This document shows, piece after piece, positions 8,643-17,482 of a DNA stretch of 64,000 nt (its first letter is position 1; every line of letters begins with the position of its first letter). The stretch spans positions 62,001 to 126,000 of the forward strand of contig CAWFLL010000004.1 of NCBI GenBank assembly GCA_963816785.1. The letters run 5' to 3'. The position numbers and the translations under genes were made by a program. This stretch comes from VRUE01 sp963816785. GTDB taxonomy: Bacteria; Actinomycetota; Thermoleophilia; Solirubrobacterales; 70-9. The notes beneath the pieces are model-generated. The model was not told the origin of the DNA. It searched no databases and worked only from the letters and a program-made list of their open reading frames with translations.

Positions 8643-9922
8643 CAATCCTCGCCCTCTACCCCACGCTGCCTGATCCGATGCGCCATCCGCGACTGCAGCG
8701 ACCAGAGCTCGATGAATCCCGGCGAGGCCGCCTGCGAGAACAGCCCTCCGGAGTCGGCGAACGAGGCCAGCTGCGCGTCGTAGACGGCGTTCGGCGAGGA
8801 GCGGGTGATGACGCGGGCGCTGCCCTTGTAGAGCTTCAGGCCGATCGTCCCGCTGACCTGGGTGTTGGCGGCATCCATAAAGGCGTCGAGGTCAGACCTT
8901 AGAGGCTCCCACCAGAGGCCGGCGTAGACGAGGTAGGCCCACCTACGGTCGAGCTCGGGCTTGAGCTGGTTCTGGTGGATCGTCCCGACCAGCTTCTCCA
9001 GCTCGGCGTGCGCGGTGAGCAGGATCTCCGCCGCCGGAACCTCGTAGATGTCGCGGACCTTGAGACCGACGATGCGGTCCTCGATGTGGTCGACGATGCC
9101 GACCCCGTGGCGGCCGCCGATCTCGGCGGCCCGCTCCAGCAACTCGACCAGGCCGAGCCGCTCGCCGTTGAGCCCGACCGGGACCCCGGCCTCGAACTCG
9201 ACCGTCACCGTCTCGGGCTCGTCGGGGGCTTCCTCGGGGCGGGTGACGAGCTGGAAGACGTCGTCCTCGGGCGGGTGCTCGATGTCCTCGATCCAGCGCC
9301 CCTCAGAGGAGCGGCCCCAGAGGTTGTCGTCGATCGAGTAGGGCGGTGTCTCGGTGCCGCCCTTGACCGGAATGCCGTGCTCGCGCGCGTAGGCGATCTC
9401 CTCCTCGCGGCCCATCTGCCAGGTGCGCACCGGGGCGATCGTCCGCAGCTCCGGGGCGAGGGTCGCCACCGTAGCCTCGATCCTCACCTGGTCGTTGCCC
9501 TTGCCGGTGCAGCCGTGCGCGATCGTGTCGCAGCCGGCCCGCCGCGCGTGCTCGACCGCGAGCTCGGCGATCAGCGGGCGGCCCAGCGCGGTGAACAACG
9601 GATAGCCGCCGCCGTACAGCGAGTTGGCCTTGATCGCGGGGACGATGAAGTCGCCGGCGAACCGCTCGCGGGCGTCGACCACGTGGCACTCGAGCGCGCC
9701 GAGCCGCTTCGCCTTGTCTTCGATCACCGCGTAGTCCTCGCCGGGCTGGCCGAGGTTGACGGTGAGGCAGACGACCTCGGCGCCGTAGCGATCCTGGATC
9801 CACTTCAGCATCACGCTCGTGTCGAGGCCGCCCGAGTAGAGCAGCAGCACCCGGCGCACGCTTGCGGGATCGGCCTCGTAGCTGGCCGTGGGCTGGGGCT
9901 GGGGGGAGTCGCCGGCGTTCAT
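8642..9922 (-). CDS. argG: argininosuccinate synthase
   Basis: Condenses citrulline and aspartate with ATP to argininosuccinate (arginine biosynthesis, cytosol). The ATP-pyrophosphatase P-loop is LLLYSGGLDTSVMLKW near the N-terminus. Other family motifs are AHGCTGKGNDQVRIE, YSIDDNLWGRSSEG, GGRHGVGIVDHIEDR and VTRSSPNAVYD. ATG at 9922 gives 426 aa and overlaps the preceding stop by 4 nt (ATGA); a start 7 codons upstream (9943) is possible but would overlap more. The 20-residue Pro/Gln/Ser-rich N-terminal tail is longer than in E. coli-type enzymes. It is the last arg gene of the argCJBD...argG run, separated from argD by two unknown genes. No ARG box was recognised. Confidence 0.97.
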   Translation of the reverse strand: MNAGDSPQPQPTASYEADPASVRRVLLLYSGGLDTSVMLKWIQDRYGAEVVCLTVNLGQPGEDYAVIEDKAKRLGALECHVVDARERFAGDFIVPAIKANSLYGGGYPLFTALGRPLIAELAVEHARRAGCDTIAHGCTGKGNDQVRIEATVATLAPELRTIAPVRTWQMGREEEIAYAREHGIPVKGGTETPPYSIDDNLWGRSSEGRWIEDIEHPPEDDVFQLVTRPEEAPDEPETVTVEFEAGVPVGLNGERLGLVELLERAAEIGGRHGVGIVDHIEDRIVGLKVRDIYEVPAAEILLTAHAELEKLVGTIHQNQLKPELDRRWAYLVYAGLWWEPLRSDLDAFMDAANTQVSGTIGLKLYKGSARVITRSSPNAVYDAQLASFADSGGLFSQAASPGFIELWSLQSRMAHRIRQRGVEGED

Positions 9923-10302
9923 GCGAGGCGCGAAGTCTCGCACGCGCCAGGCGGGATGGCTACGGGACTTCGACCCCGCCGCTGCCGCCTTCTTCGGGCG
10001 CCGGCGTCGTTTCCGTCGGGCGTCGTCGGAGTCGTCGGCGTGGTCGATTCGGTTTCCCCGGTGGTCGGTTCCGTGGTTTCCGTGGTCTCCGTGGTCTCGC
10101 TGGTATCGGTGGGCAGGCTGGTGACTTCGGTCGGGGTCGAGACCGTGTCGCTGCCTCCGTCGTTGCCGGCGATGACGATGATCGCCACGATCAGGCCGAC
10201 GATCACCGCGATCAGGCCGGCGATCAGCAGGCGCATGTTGCCGTGGGGCCGGCCGCCATCATCGGGAGGCTCGCCCATCACCCGAGTCGGGTCGTCGTGC
10301 AC
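9919..10302 (-). CDS. Thr-rich single-pass membrane protein between argD and argG
   Basis: Not recognised. The start is placed at GTG 10302 (MHDDPTRVMGEPP), 13 nt after the upstream stop, giving 127 aa; an ATG nine codons later is an alternative. It has a short hydrophilic N-terminus, one strong transmembrane helix (MRLLIAGLIAVIVGLIVAII), then an extracytoplasmic tail very rich in Thr, Ser, Glu and Pro (about 45 residues of TE/TT repeats). The tail ends in a basic patch of Arg. The gene overlaps argG by 4 nt (ATGA). Such Thr-rich tails are common in actinobacterial membrane or cell-wall-spanning proteins. No link to arginine synthesis is visible. Confidence 0.65.
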   Translation of the reverse strand: MHDDPTRVMGEPPDDGGRPHGNMRLLIAGLIAVIVGLIVAIIVIAGNDGGSDTVSTPTEVTSLPTDTSETTETTETTEPTTGETESTTPTTPTTPDGNDAGARRRRQRRGRSPVAIPPGACETSRLA

Positions 10303-10315
10303 GACCGCAGTCTTA

Positions 10316-10771
10316 TCAGTCTTCGGGGCCGAGGATTGCCTCGAGCAGCGCGCTCGGGTCCTCGATTCCGCAGCCGTTCCGCAACCGCTCCTCGATCTCC
10401 TCGCGACTGGCGCCGGAGACCGCCATCTGGGTCGCCAGCAGCCTCGCCCCGGCCTCGCCCGGCTCACGCGTGGCGATCGGCTCCTCGACCGATGCCTCGA
10501 CGTCGCTCTGGACCGGCCGCAGCCGTGGCCGCTCCTGCCCGGCTCCGGGCGGGTCGAGCTCGTCGGCGTGCAGGCGGAGCCTTTCGGCGACGATCCGGTC
10601 GGCGCGGGCCTGCGCCTCCTCGAGCTTGAGGCGGGCCTGCTCCTCGGCGTTGTCGATCACCGATGAGGCGGCCTGCTCGGCGGCCTCGACGATCACCGCG
10701 AGCCGCTGCGCGGCCTCGCTGACGGAGTCGGAACTGCCCTGCCCCGGTTCGTCCTTTTTCCTTGCGCTCAT
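10316..10771 (-). CDS. coiled-coil hypothetical protein, translationally coupled to argD
   Basis: A 151-aa soluble protein, not recognised. Residues about 16-70 (EAAQRLAVIVEAAEQAAS to ARADRIVAERL) form an Ala/Glu/Arg-rich coiled coil like that in DivIVA/SepIVA-type proteins or the ATP synthase b subunit. A variable Pro-rich linker follows. A compact C-terminal module (GARLLATQMAVSGASREEIE to LLEAILG) looks like a small helical hairpin. Its ATG overlaps the argD stop by 4 nt. A role in cell-envelope organisation is possible from the coiled coil, but this is a guess. Confidence 0.65.
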   Translation of the reverse strand: MSARKKDEPGQGSSDSVSEAAQRLAVIVEAAEQAASSVIDNAEEQARLKLEEAQARADRIVAERLRLHADELDPPGAGQERPRLRPVQSDVEASVEEPIATREPGEAGARLLATQMAVSGASREEIEERLRNGCGIEDPSALLEAILGPED

Positions 10772-11958
10772 CTTTCCTCGTACCTTAGGAGCGATTCACC
10801 GATGAGCGCAACGGCGCGCTCGATCTGGTCCGGTTCCACAACTAACGGAGGAAGTAGGCGCAGGCTTTCGCTCTCCGGCGCGTTCACGATCAGGCCGTGG
10901 CTGAGCAAATCCGCTGCAATTGCTGCGGAATCGACCCCCGGCACGAGCCCGACACCGAGCATCAGGCCGCGGCCCCGCACCTCGCGCACGCCGTCGAGCC
11001 CGAGCAGCCCATCGCGGAGCTGCTTGCCGCGTTCGCGCACCGAGCGCAGCAGGGACGGATCGTCGACGATATCGAGCACCGCCAGCGCGGCGGCGGAGGC
11101 CACCGGGCCGCCGGCGAACGTCGATCCGTGATCGCCGGGCTCCAGAACCGAGGCCGCCTCGGGGCCGGTCACGCAGGCCCCGATCGGCAGCCCCCCGCCG
11201 AGCGCCTTGCCCGTCGTCAACAGGTCGGGGCGCAGGGGCGTCTGCTGGTAGGCCCAGAGCGACCCCGTCCTGCCGAGGCCGGTCTGGATCTCGTCGAGGA
11301 TCAGCAGCGCGCCGGCGGCGTCGCAGGACTCCCGCGCGGCGAGCAGCGCCTCCTCGCCGAGCGGGTAGACGCCGGCCTCGCCCTGGATCGGCTCGATCAG
11401 GACCGCCGCGGTGCGCTCGTCGACGGCGTCCCTCAACGCTCCCGGGTCGTCGAACGGCACCGAGCGGAAGCCCTCCAGCATCGGCCCCAGCGCGGGGTTC
11501 GCCGCCAGCCCCGGCGTCGCCGCCAGCGCCCCGTAGGTCCTGCCGTGGAAGTCGCGCTCGAAGCTGACGATCACCGGCGACTCGATTCCGCGCCCGTGGG
11601 CGTGCTTGCGGGCGACCTTGATCGCGCACTCGTTGGCCTCGGTGCCGGAGTTGGAGAAGAAGACCCTGCCGCCGAGGCTCGACTCCGAGAGCCGCTCGGC
11701 GAGCCGCACCATCGGCTCGGTGTAGAAGAGGTTGGAGGCATGCATCAGGCGCCCGGTCTGCTCGCGCACGGCCTCGACCACCGCCGGGTTGCAGTGGCCG
11801 ACCGAGCAGACCGAGATCCCGGTGAGGAAGTCGAGGTACTCCCTGCCCTCGGAGTCCCACAGCAGCGATCCCTCGCCGCGCACGAACTCGACCGGCGCCC
11901 GCCGGTAGGTCCGCATCAGGTAGCGCTCCTCGAGCCCCTGCAGGTCGGTCAGGTTCAT
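10768..11958 (-). CDS. argD: acetylornithine aminotransferase
   Basis: PLP-dependent class III aminotransferase making N-acetylornithine from N-acetylglutamate semialdehyde (possibly also succinyldiaminopimelate). The 396-aa length is normal. Motifs are FLTGISVCSVGHCNP, FFSNSGTEANECAIKVARKH, IEPIQGEAGVYP, LILDEIQTGLGRTG and TTGKALGGGLPIGA, which carries the PLP lysine. ATG at 11958 overlaps the argB stop (ATGA). A long in-frame extension to 12864 lies over argB in another frame and is not part of the gene. It belongs to the tightly coupled argC-argJ-argB-argD run. Confidence 0.96.
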   Translation of the reverse strand: MNLTDLQGLEERYLMRTYRRAPVEFVRGEGSLLWDSEGREYLDFLTGISVCSVGHCNPAVVEAVREQTGRLMHASNLFYTEPMVRLAERLSESSLGGRVFFSNSGTEANECAIKVARKHAHGRGIESPVIVSFERDFHGRTYGALAATPGLAANPALGPMLEGFRSVPFDDPGALRDAVDERTAAVLIEPIQGEAGVYPLGEEALLAARESCDAAGALLILDEIQTGLGRTGSLWAYQQTPLRPDLLTTGKALGGGLPIGACVTGPEAASVLEPGDHGSTFAGGPVASAAALAVLDIVDDPSLLRSVRERGKQLRDGLLGLDGVREVRGRGLMLGVGLVPGVDSAAIAADLLSHGLIVNAPESESLRLLPPLVVEPDQIERAVALIGESLLRYEER

Positions 11959-12806
11959 GAGGTGACCATGGTTCCGATGCCGGCGTCGGTGAACAGCTCC
12001 AGCAGCAGGCTGTGCGGCCTGCGGCCGTCGATGATGTGCGACGACTGGGCGCCGCCGCGGATCGCGTCGACGCAGGCCGTCAGCTTCGGCCGCATCCCGC
12101 CCTCGATCCCGTCCAGCTGCTCCTCGACCTCCGCCACCGTCGCCCGCGAGGTCAGCGAGGAGGGGTTCTCCGGGTCGGCGAGCCAGCCGACGACGTCGGT
12201 GAGGAAGATCGCCTTGTAGGCGCCGAGCGCGGCCGCGACCTTGCCCGCCGCCTCGTCGGCGTTGACGTTGTAGGCGTTGCCCTCCCGGTCCGAGGCCGAG
12301 GAGGCGACCACCGGGATGTAGTCGGCGGCGATGTGGTTGAGGACGTCGACGTCGACCCGGTCGATCGCGCCGACGAAGCCGACCTGCTCGGCGTTGGGCA
12401 CGGGCGAGACCCCGAACAGGGACCCGTCCTGCCCCGACAGCCCGACCGCGGGCTGGCCATGCCGGTTCAGCCGCTGGACGATGTCGGAGTTGACCTTGCC
12501 GAGCAGGACCATCCGCGCCACCTCGACCGTCTCGGCGTCGGAGACGCGGAGGCCCTCGTGAAAGCGCACCTCGAGGCCCAGCCGCTCCATGTACTCGGTG
12601 ATCTCGGGCCCGCCGCCGTGCACGATCACCGGGTTGAGGCCGACGTACTTGAGCAGCACGACGTCGGTCGCGAATCCCTCCCGCAGGGCCTCGTCGCGCA
12701 TCGCCGAGCCGCCGTACTTGATCACCACGGTGCGGCCGTGGAACTCCCTGATGTAGGGAAGCGCCTCGAGCAGGGTGTCGACGTTGGTTTCGATTGAAGG
12801 CTTCAT
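11955..12806 (-). CDS. argB: acetylglutamate kinase
   Basis: Amino-acid kinase phosphorylating N-acetylglutamate, usually the arginine-feedback step. Motifs are VVIKYGGSAM (phosphate-binding), NPVIVHGGGPEI, GLSGQDGSL, YNVNADEAAGKVAAALGA, TDVVGWL and GGMRPKLTACVDAIRGGA. At 283 aa it is of ordinary length; the short N-terminal helix (MKPSIETNVDTLLEALPYI) resembles that of arginine-sensitive hexameric forms. ATG at 12806 overlaps the argJ stop (ATGA); the 18-codon upstream extension lies in argJ. It is part of the argCJBD run. Confidence 0.96.
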   Translation of the reverse strand: MKPSIETNVDTLLEALPYIREFHGRTVVIKYGGSAMRDEALREGFATDVVLLKYVGLNPVIVHGGGPEITEYMERLGLEVRFHEGLRVSDAETVEVARMVLLGKVNSDIVQRLNRHGQPAVGLSGQDGSLFGVSPVPNAEQVGFVGAIDRVDVDVLNHIAADYIPVVASSASDREGNAYNVNADEAAGKVAAALGAYKAIFLTDVVGWLADPENPSSLTSRATVAEVEEQLDGIEGGMRPKLTACVDAIRGGAQSSHIIDGRRPHSLLLELFTDAGIGTMVTS

Positions 12807-13969
12807 GTCGTGTACTCGGCGTTGATCCGAACGTACTCGTAGCCGAGGTCCGAGAACCACACATGCCCGACGTGGTCGCCGCGTCCCAGCCGCAGCGAGA
12901 CTTCGACCTCGACGCCCTCGCCGGCGAACTCCTCAGCGTCGATGTGGTCGAGGCCGAGCTCCTCGACCTCCTCGCCGGCCAGCGCCATCCCCGCCGCCTG
13001 GGCCACCCGGCCCCAGTTGGGGTCGTGGCCGAACAGGGCGGTCTTGACCAGCGGCGAGTTGGCGATCGCCCGCGCGGCCCGCTCCGCCTCCTCCGGGCTC
13101 GCGGCCTCGGTGACGCGGGCGCACCCGACCCGGGTGGCTCCCTCGCCGTCGGCGACGATCTCGAGCGCCAGCTGCAGCAGCACCGAGTCGAGAAGGCCCT
13201 GCGGCAACGGCCTGCCAGACTCGCCGTTCGCCTGCAACAGGACCATGTCGTTGGTGCTCATCTGGCCGTCGACGGTGATCCGCTCGAAGGAGCGCTCGAC
13301 GGCCTCGCGCAGCGCCGCCTCGGCACCGTAGGGGCCCTCGAGGACCGCGTCGGTCTGGACGAAGCAGAGCATCGTCGCGAAGCCGGGCTGGATCATCCCC
13401 GCTCCCTTGGCCTGGGCCGAGAGGGTGACGCCGTCGCAGCTGACGGTGCAGCGCTTGGGGCCGGCGTCGGTGGTCATGATCGCCTCAGCGAACTCGGCGC
13501 CTCCGTCGGCGCGCACGGCGGCCGCGGCGCGGCGGACGCCGTCGAGCACCTTGTCCATCGGCAGCGCCTCGCCGATTTTCCCGGTCGCGGCGAGAGCGAC
13601 CACCGAGGGATCGAGGTCGAGCTCCTCGGCCGCGACCTGCTGGATCGCGACCGAGTCGCGCATCCCCTGCTCGCCGGTCGCGGCGTTTGCGTTGCCGGCC
13701 TTGACGGCGGCGGCGCGGATCGCGCCGAAGTCCAGGCTCTCGCGGCAGAGCCGGACCGGGGCGGCCGCGGCGGCGTTCCGGGTCAGCATCAGGGCCGAGT
13801 CGCAGCGCTCCGAGCCGGCAACGACCACCGCCGCGTCGGTGTTGCCGCTCTCCTTCAGGCCGCAGGCGACGGCGCCGGCGGCGAAGCCGGGCGCGAGCTG
13901 CGCGGGGTCGAGCTCCTCGACGCCGTCCGGCGGGTCGACCCAGCGCGAGCGGAAGAAGCCCTCGCTCAC
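12803..13969 (-). CDS. argJ: glutamate N-acetyltransferase / amino-acid acetyltransferase
   Basis: Recycles the acetyl group from acetylornithine to glutamate and may also acetylate glutamate from acetyl-CoA. The enzyme is made as a precursor that cleaves itself before a threonine; the expected site is the Thr of LAATGKIGEALPMDKV. Other motifs are GVAACGLK-like AGAVACGLKESG near the start, TTDAGPK, KGAGMIQPGFATMLCF and GHDPNWGRV. GTG at 13969 (MSEGFFRSRW) overlaps the argC stop as GTGA, giving 388 aa, normal length. The ORF is open 47 codons further upstream, but that part overlies argC. Confidence 0.96.
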   Translation of the reverse strand: MSEGFFRSRWVDPPDGVEELDPAQLAPGFAAGAVACGLKESGNTDAAVVVAGSERCDSALMLTRNAAAAAPVRLCRESLDFGAIRAAAVKAGNANAATGEQGMRDSVAIQQVAAEELDLDPSVVALAATGKIGEALPMDKVLDGVRRAAAAVRADGGAEFAEAIMTTDAGPKRCTVSCDGVTLSAQAKGAGMIQPGFATMLCFVQTDAVLEGPYGAEAALREAVERSFERITVDGQMSTNDMVLLQANGESGRPLPQGLLDSVLLQLALEIVADGEGATRVGCARVTEAASPEEAERAARAIANSPLVKTALFGHDPNWGRVAQAAGMALAGEEVEELGLDHIDAEEFAGEGVEVEVSLRLGRGDHVGHVWFSDLGYEYVRINAEYTT

Positions 13970-14997
13970 CGTAGCCCCTCCGTCTCCTCGAGCCCCAGCA
14001 TCAGGTTGAGGTTCTGGACGCCCTGCCCCGACGCCCCCTTCCAGAGGTTGTCGATCGCCGAGAAGGCGAGGACGCGCCCCCGCTCCTCGACGGTGACGTA
14101 GACGTGGCATTCGTTGGTGTCGCGCACGTCGCGGAGGCCAGGCGGCCGGTCGACCGTGTGGACGAACGGCTCCCCCGCGTAGCGCTCGGCGTAGAGCGCC
14201 TGGACATTTTGCTTCGAGATCGGCTCGCTGAGCGTCGCGTAGCAGCTCGTCAGCTCACCCTGGTCGAGCGGCAGCAGGTGGGGGACGAAGGTGACCGGCA
14301 CCCCGCTGCCGAGCGCAGCCAGCTCCTGCTCGATCTCCGGCCGGTGGCGATGGCCCTCGGTCCTGTAGGCGAAGGCGTTCTCGTCCATCGTCACGTAGTG
14401 CAACTCGTCTCCCCCTCCCCGCCCGGCGCCTGAGACCCCCTGCTTGGCGTCGATCACGACGTCGCTCAAGAGGCCGCGCTCGGCGAGCGGCGCGAGCGCC
14501 AGGACGCTGGCCGTCGGGTAGCAGCCGGGGGTGGCCACCAGCTCGGCGCTCCGCAGCTTCTCCCGGTAGAGCTCGGTGAGGCCGTAGACGGAGTCCTGCA
14601 GCAGCTCCGGGGCGCCGTGCTCCCCGTACCAGCGCTCGTAGGTGGGGAGGTCGCGGAGGCGGAAGTCCGCTGAGAGGTCGACCACCAGCACCCCGAGGCC
14701 GCGCAGCGCGGCGACGGTCGGCGCCGAGGCGCCGTGCGGATAGGCGACGATCGCGGCGTCGATCCCCTCGAGCCGGTCGAGGTCGAGCTCGGTCAGCTCG
14801 AGCGGCACCCGGTATCGCGGGTAGAGGCGATCGAGCCGCTTGCCGGCGTCCCCGCGCGAGGTGACAGCGACGAGCTCCAGGCGCGGATGGCGCCAGACGA
14901 TCTGCGCCGCGAGCGCCCCGGTGAACCCAGAGGCCCCGGCGACGAGGACCCTGGCCGCGGGCTCCCCGTCGAGGTGCTGTGGGGCGTTCTCACTCAC
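13966..14997 (-). CDS. argC: N-acetyl-gamma-glutamyl-phosphate reductase
   Basis: NADPH-dependent reduction of N-acetylglutamyl phosphate. Motifs are VLVAGASGFTGALAAQI (dinucleotide-binding), VDLSADFRLRD and TPGCYPTASVLALAPL with the catalytic cysteine, then KQGVSGAGRGGG and PHLLPLDQGELTSCYA. GTG at 14997 (MSENAPQHLDGEPAARVLV) gives 343 aa and overlaps the pheT stop by 8 nt; a longer start at 15033 lies deeper inside pheT. As the first gene of argCJBD it is directly coupled to pheT, so the arginine genes are probably co-transcribed with the phenylalanyl-tRNA synthetase genes. Confidence 0.96.
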   Translation of the reverse strand: MSENAPQHLDGEPAARVLVAGASGFTGALAAQIVWRHPRLELVAVTSRGDAGKRLDRLYPRYRVPLELTELDLDRLEGIDAAIVAYPHGASAPTVAALRGLGVLVVDLSADFRLRDLPTYERWYGEHGAPELLQDSVYGLTELYREKLRSAELVATPGCYPTASVLALAPLAERGLLSDVVIDAKQGVSGAGRGGGDELHYVTMDENAFAYRTEGHRHRPEIEQELAALGSGVPVTFVPHLLPLDQGELTSCYATLSEPISKQNVQALYAERYAGEPFVHTVDRPPGLRDVRDTNECHVYVTVEERGRVLAFSAIDNLWKGASGQGVQNLNLMLGLEETEGLR

Positions 14998-17482
14998 GCA
15001 GGGTCCCCCCGATCTCCTCCAGCCCCGCGGCAATCGAGGCGCGCAGGCCGGCGACCTCCTCGTCGGTCAGGGTCCGGTCCTCGGCCCGGAACTCGAGCCG
15101 CAGGGCGAGGCTCTTGCGGCCCTCGCCGAGCTGCTCGCCCTGATAGAGGTCGAAGACCTCGGCCGAGCGGAGCAGCTCGCCGCCCCCGGCCAGCACCGCC
15201 TCGCGGACGTCGGCGCCGGGGACCGAGTCAGGCACGACCACGGCGAGGTCCTGGAGCACCGCGGGGTGGGTCGTCAGGTCCTCGAAGCGCTCCTGCCCCG
15301 CCGGCGCGGCGCCGATCAGCGCCGCGAGGCCGATTTCGAACGCCGCCGCGGCCGACACGTCCCAGGCGCGGCAGACCAGCGGGTGCACCTCGCCGATCCA
15401 GCCCGCGGCGGCGCCCTCGACCCGCACCTCGGCCGAGCGCCCGGGGTGCAGGAAGGGCTCGCCTGTGGGCTCGAACCCGAGCCCCACCCCGAGCCGGGCG
15501 GCGAGGCCCTCGAGGATGCCCTTGAGGGCGAAGAAGTCGGCCGGCGTCCCGCCTCCCCTCCACGACCCAGGGGACAGCTCGCCGACGGCGAGGCCGCCGA
15601 GCCGGTGCGGCTCGGCGAAGGGCGCGGGTCGCTCGCCGGGAAAGTCGCCTCCCAAAGCGCCGATGGGCCGATTTCGGGACATATGGGCCCGTTTTAGGCC
15701 CGTCGACGATGGGTTCAGGTAGACCCGCCCCGACTCGAACAGCGCGAGCCGCTCGGTGCCGCGGGCGAGGTTGCCCTGGGCGACGTCGAGCAGCGACCCG
15801 AGCAGGGTCGTGCGCATCACCGATTGCTCCTCGGAGAGGGGGTTGGAGATCGTCACCGCGCCGGCGCGCGGCTCGCCGGCTGGGATCCGCAGCCGGTCGG
15901 CCTCGCCGGGGTCGGTGAAGCTCCAGCCGACGATCTCGTCGAAGCCGAGGTCCCGCATGGCGTCCTCGACCCGGCGGCGGAGGCGTTGCGGACGGGTCAA
16001 TCCTCCGACCTGGCCCATCGACCCGGGCAGGGTCGATGGCAGGTGCTCGTCAAGGCCGTGGATCCGCCCCACCTCCTCGATCAGGTCGACCTCGCGGGTG
16101 ACGTCGTAGTGGCGGTCCGGCGGGACCTCGACCCGCAGGTCCTCGCCGTCGGCCTCGACGCCGAAGCCGAGCCGCTCGAGGTAGGCGGCCTGATCGGCGG
16201 TCTCGATCCGCATCCCGAGCAGGCCCTCGACCCGGCCGGCGCGCAGGGTGAGGCGGTGCGGGGCGGGAATCTCGGCCGCCACGTCGATCGTGCCCGGGAC
16301 CAGCTTCGCCCCGCAGTGCTCGACCATCAGCCGCGAGGCGATCCGCTGCGCCCGTATGCAGAGCTCCGGGTGGAGCTGCTTCTCGAATCGCGAGGAAGCC
16401 TCAGAGCGGAGGCCCAGCATCCGCGAGGTCCGGAGGATGTTGGTCCCGTTCCAGTTCGCCACCTCGAGCAGGACCCGGGACGTCTCGGCGGAGACCTCGG
16501 AGACCTGGCCGCCCATGACCCCGGCGATTCCCGATGGGCCGTTGCTGTCGCAGACGAGCACGGTCTCGGGGTCGAGGGTGCGCTCGACCCCGTCGAGAGT
16601 CGTCATCGTCTCGCCGTCGGCGGCGGCCCGGACGGTCAGCGCCCCGCCGGGGACGCGGTCGAGGTCGAACGCGTGCAGAGGCTGCGCGGTGAGCAGCATC
16701 ACGTAGTTGGTGATGTCGACGACGTTGTTGATCGGGCGCTGTCCGGCCGCGGTCAGCTTCGCCTGGAGCCACGCCGGTGAGGGGCCGATCACGACATCGG
16801 TGAAGACGCGCGCCGTGAAGCGCGGGCATAGATCCGGAACCTCGACCTCGACCGAGGCGAGGTCGCTGACCTCGCCGGCTCCCTCTGCCGGCGCGTCCTC
16901 GGCCCAGGGCTCGGGCCCGAGCGGCGCCTCGGTGACCGCATGCACCTCGCGCGCGACCCCGTAGACGCCGAAGCAGTCGACCCGGTTCGGGGTCACCTCC
17001 AGCTCCAGCACGCGCTCGCCAAGCGGCAGGGTCTCACCGAGCGCGGCGCCGGGGCTCGGGCCGTCCTCGAGGACCATGATCCCGTCCGCGTCCTCGCCGA
17101 TCTCCAGCTCGGCGGCGGAGAGGATCATCCCCGAGGACGTCACGCCGCGGAGCTTCGCCTCGCCCAGCTCGACGCCGCCCGACATCGTCGCCCCCGGCAG
17201 CGCCACGGCCACCGTCTGCCCGGCGGCAACGTTCGGCGCCCCGCAGACGATCGTCCGCGGCTCCTCGCCGCCGGTGTCGACCGCGCAGACGCTGAGCCGG
17301 TCAGCGTTGGGGTGGGGCTCGCACTCGACGACCCTGCCGATCACGAAGCCGTCGTCGGCGGGCGGGCCGATCGTGCCGACGCGCTCTACCTCGGTCCCGG
17401 TCATCGCCAGGCGCACCGCGAGCTCCTCCGCCCCGATCCCGGGGTCGCAGTGCTCCCGCAGCCATGCGTACGGAACCTTCAT
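14990..17482 (-). CDS. pheT: phenylalanyl-tRNA synthetase beta subunit
   Basis: Beta chain of the alpha2-beta2 enzyme that charges tRNA-Phe. The 830-aa protein has an EMAP-like tRNA-binding domain at about 40-150 (ECEPHPNADRLSVCAVDTGG, VCGAPNVAAGQTV). The B3/B4 editing region follows (NNVVDITNYVMLLTAQPLHAFD). Then come B5 (CGAKLVPGTIDV onward), the catalytic-like core and a C-terminal ferredoxin-fold anticodon-binding domain (EDLTTHPAVLQDLAVVVP onward). An insert of about 20 residues rich in Arg/Pro (about residues 604-626, LKRAHMSRNRPIGALG) is unusual and lies on AT-richer DNA. ATG at 17482 shares one base with the pheS stop (TGATG). Confidence 0.96.
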   Translation of the reverse strand: MKVPYAWLREHCDPGIGAEELAVRLAMTGTEVERVGTIGPPADDGFVIGRVVECEPHPNADRLSVCAVDTGGEEPRTIVCGAPNVAAGQTVAVALPGATMSGGVELGEAKLRGVTSSGMILSAAELEIGEDADGIMVLEDGPSPGAALGETLPLGERVLELEVTPNRVDCFGVYGVAREVHAVTEAPLGPEPWAEDAPAEGAGEVSDLASVEVEVPDLCPRFTARVFTDVVIGPSPAWLQAKLTAAGQRPINNVVDITNYVMLLTAQPLHAFDLDRVPGGALTVRAAADGETMTTLDGVERTLDPETVLVCDSNGPSGIAGVMGGQVSEVSAETSRVLLEVANWNGTNILRTSRMLGLRSEASSRFEKQLHPELCIRAQRIASRLMVEHCGAKLVPGTIDVAAEIPAPHRLTLRAGRVEGLLGMRIETADQAAYLERLGFGVEADGEDLRVEVPPDRHYDVTREVDLIEEVGRIHGLDEHLPSTLPGSMGQVGGLTRPQRLRRRVEDAMRDLGFDEIVGWSFTDPGEADRLRIPAGEPRAGAVTISNPLSEEQSVMRTTLLGSLLDVAQGNLARGTERLALFESGRVYLNPSSTGLKRAHMSRNRPIGALGGDFPGERPAPFAEPHRLGGLAVGELSPGSWRGGGTPADFFALKGILEGLAARLGVGLGFEPTGEPFLHPGRSAEVRVEGAAAGWIGEVHPLVCRAWDVSAAAAFEIGLAALIGAAPAGQERFEDLTTHPAVLQDLAVVVPDSVPGADVREAVLAGGGELLRSAEVFDLYQGEQLGEGRKSLALRLEFRAEDRTLTDEEVAGLRASIAAGLEEIGGTLRE

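Noticed and set aside
10768..12864. A 698-codon minus-strand ORF that would extend argD upstream
   Set aside because: The extra 302 codons lie over argB in another frame; the ATGA overlap at 11958 gives the natural argD start.
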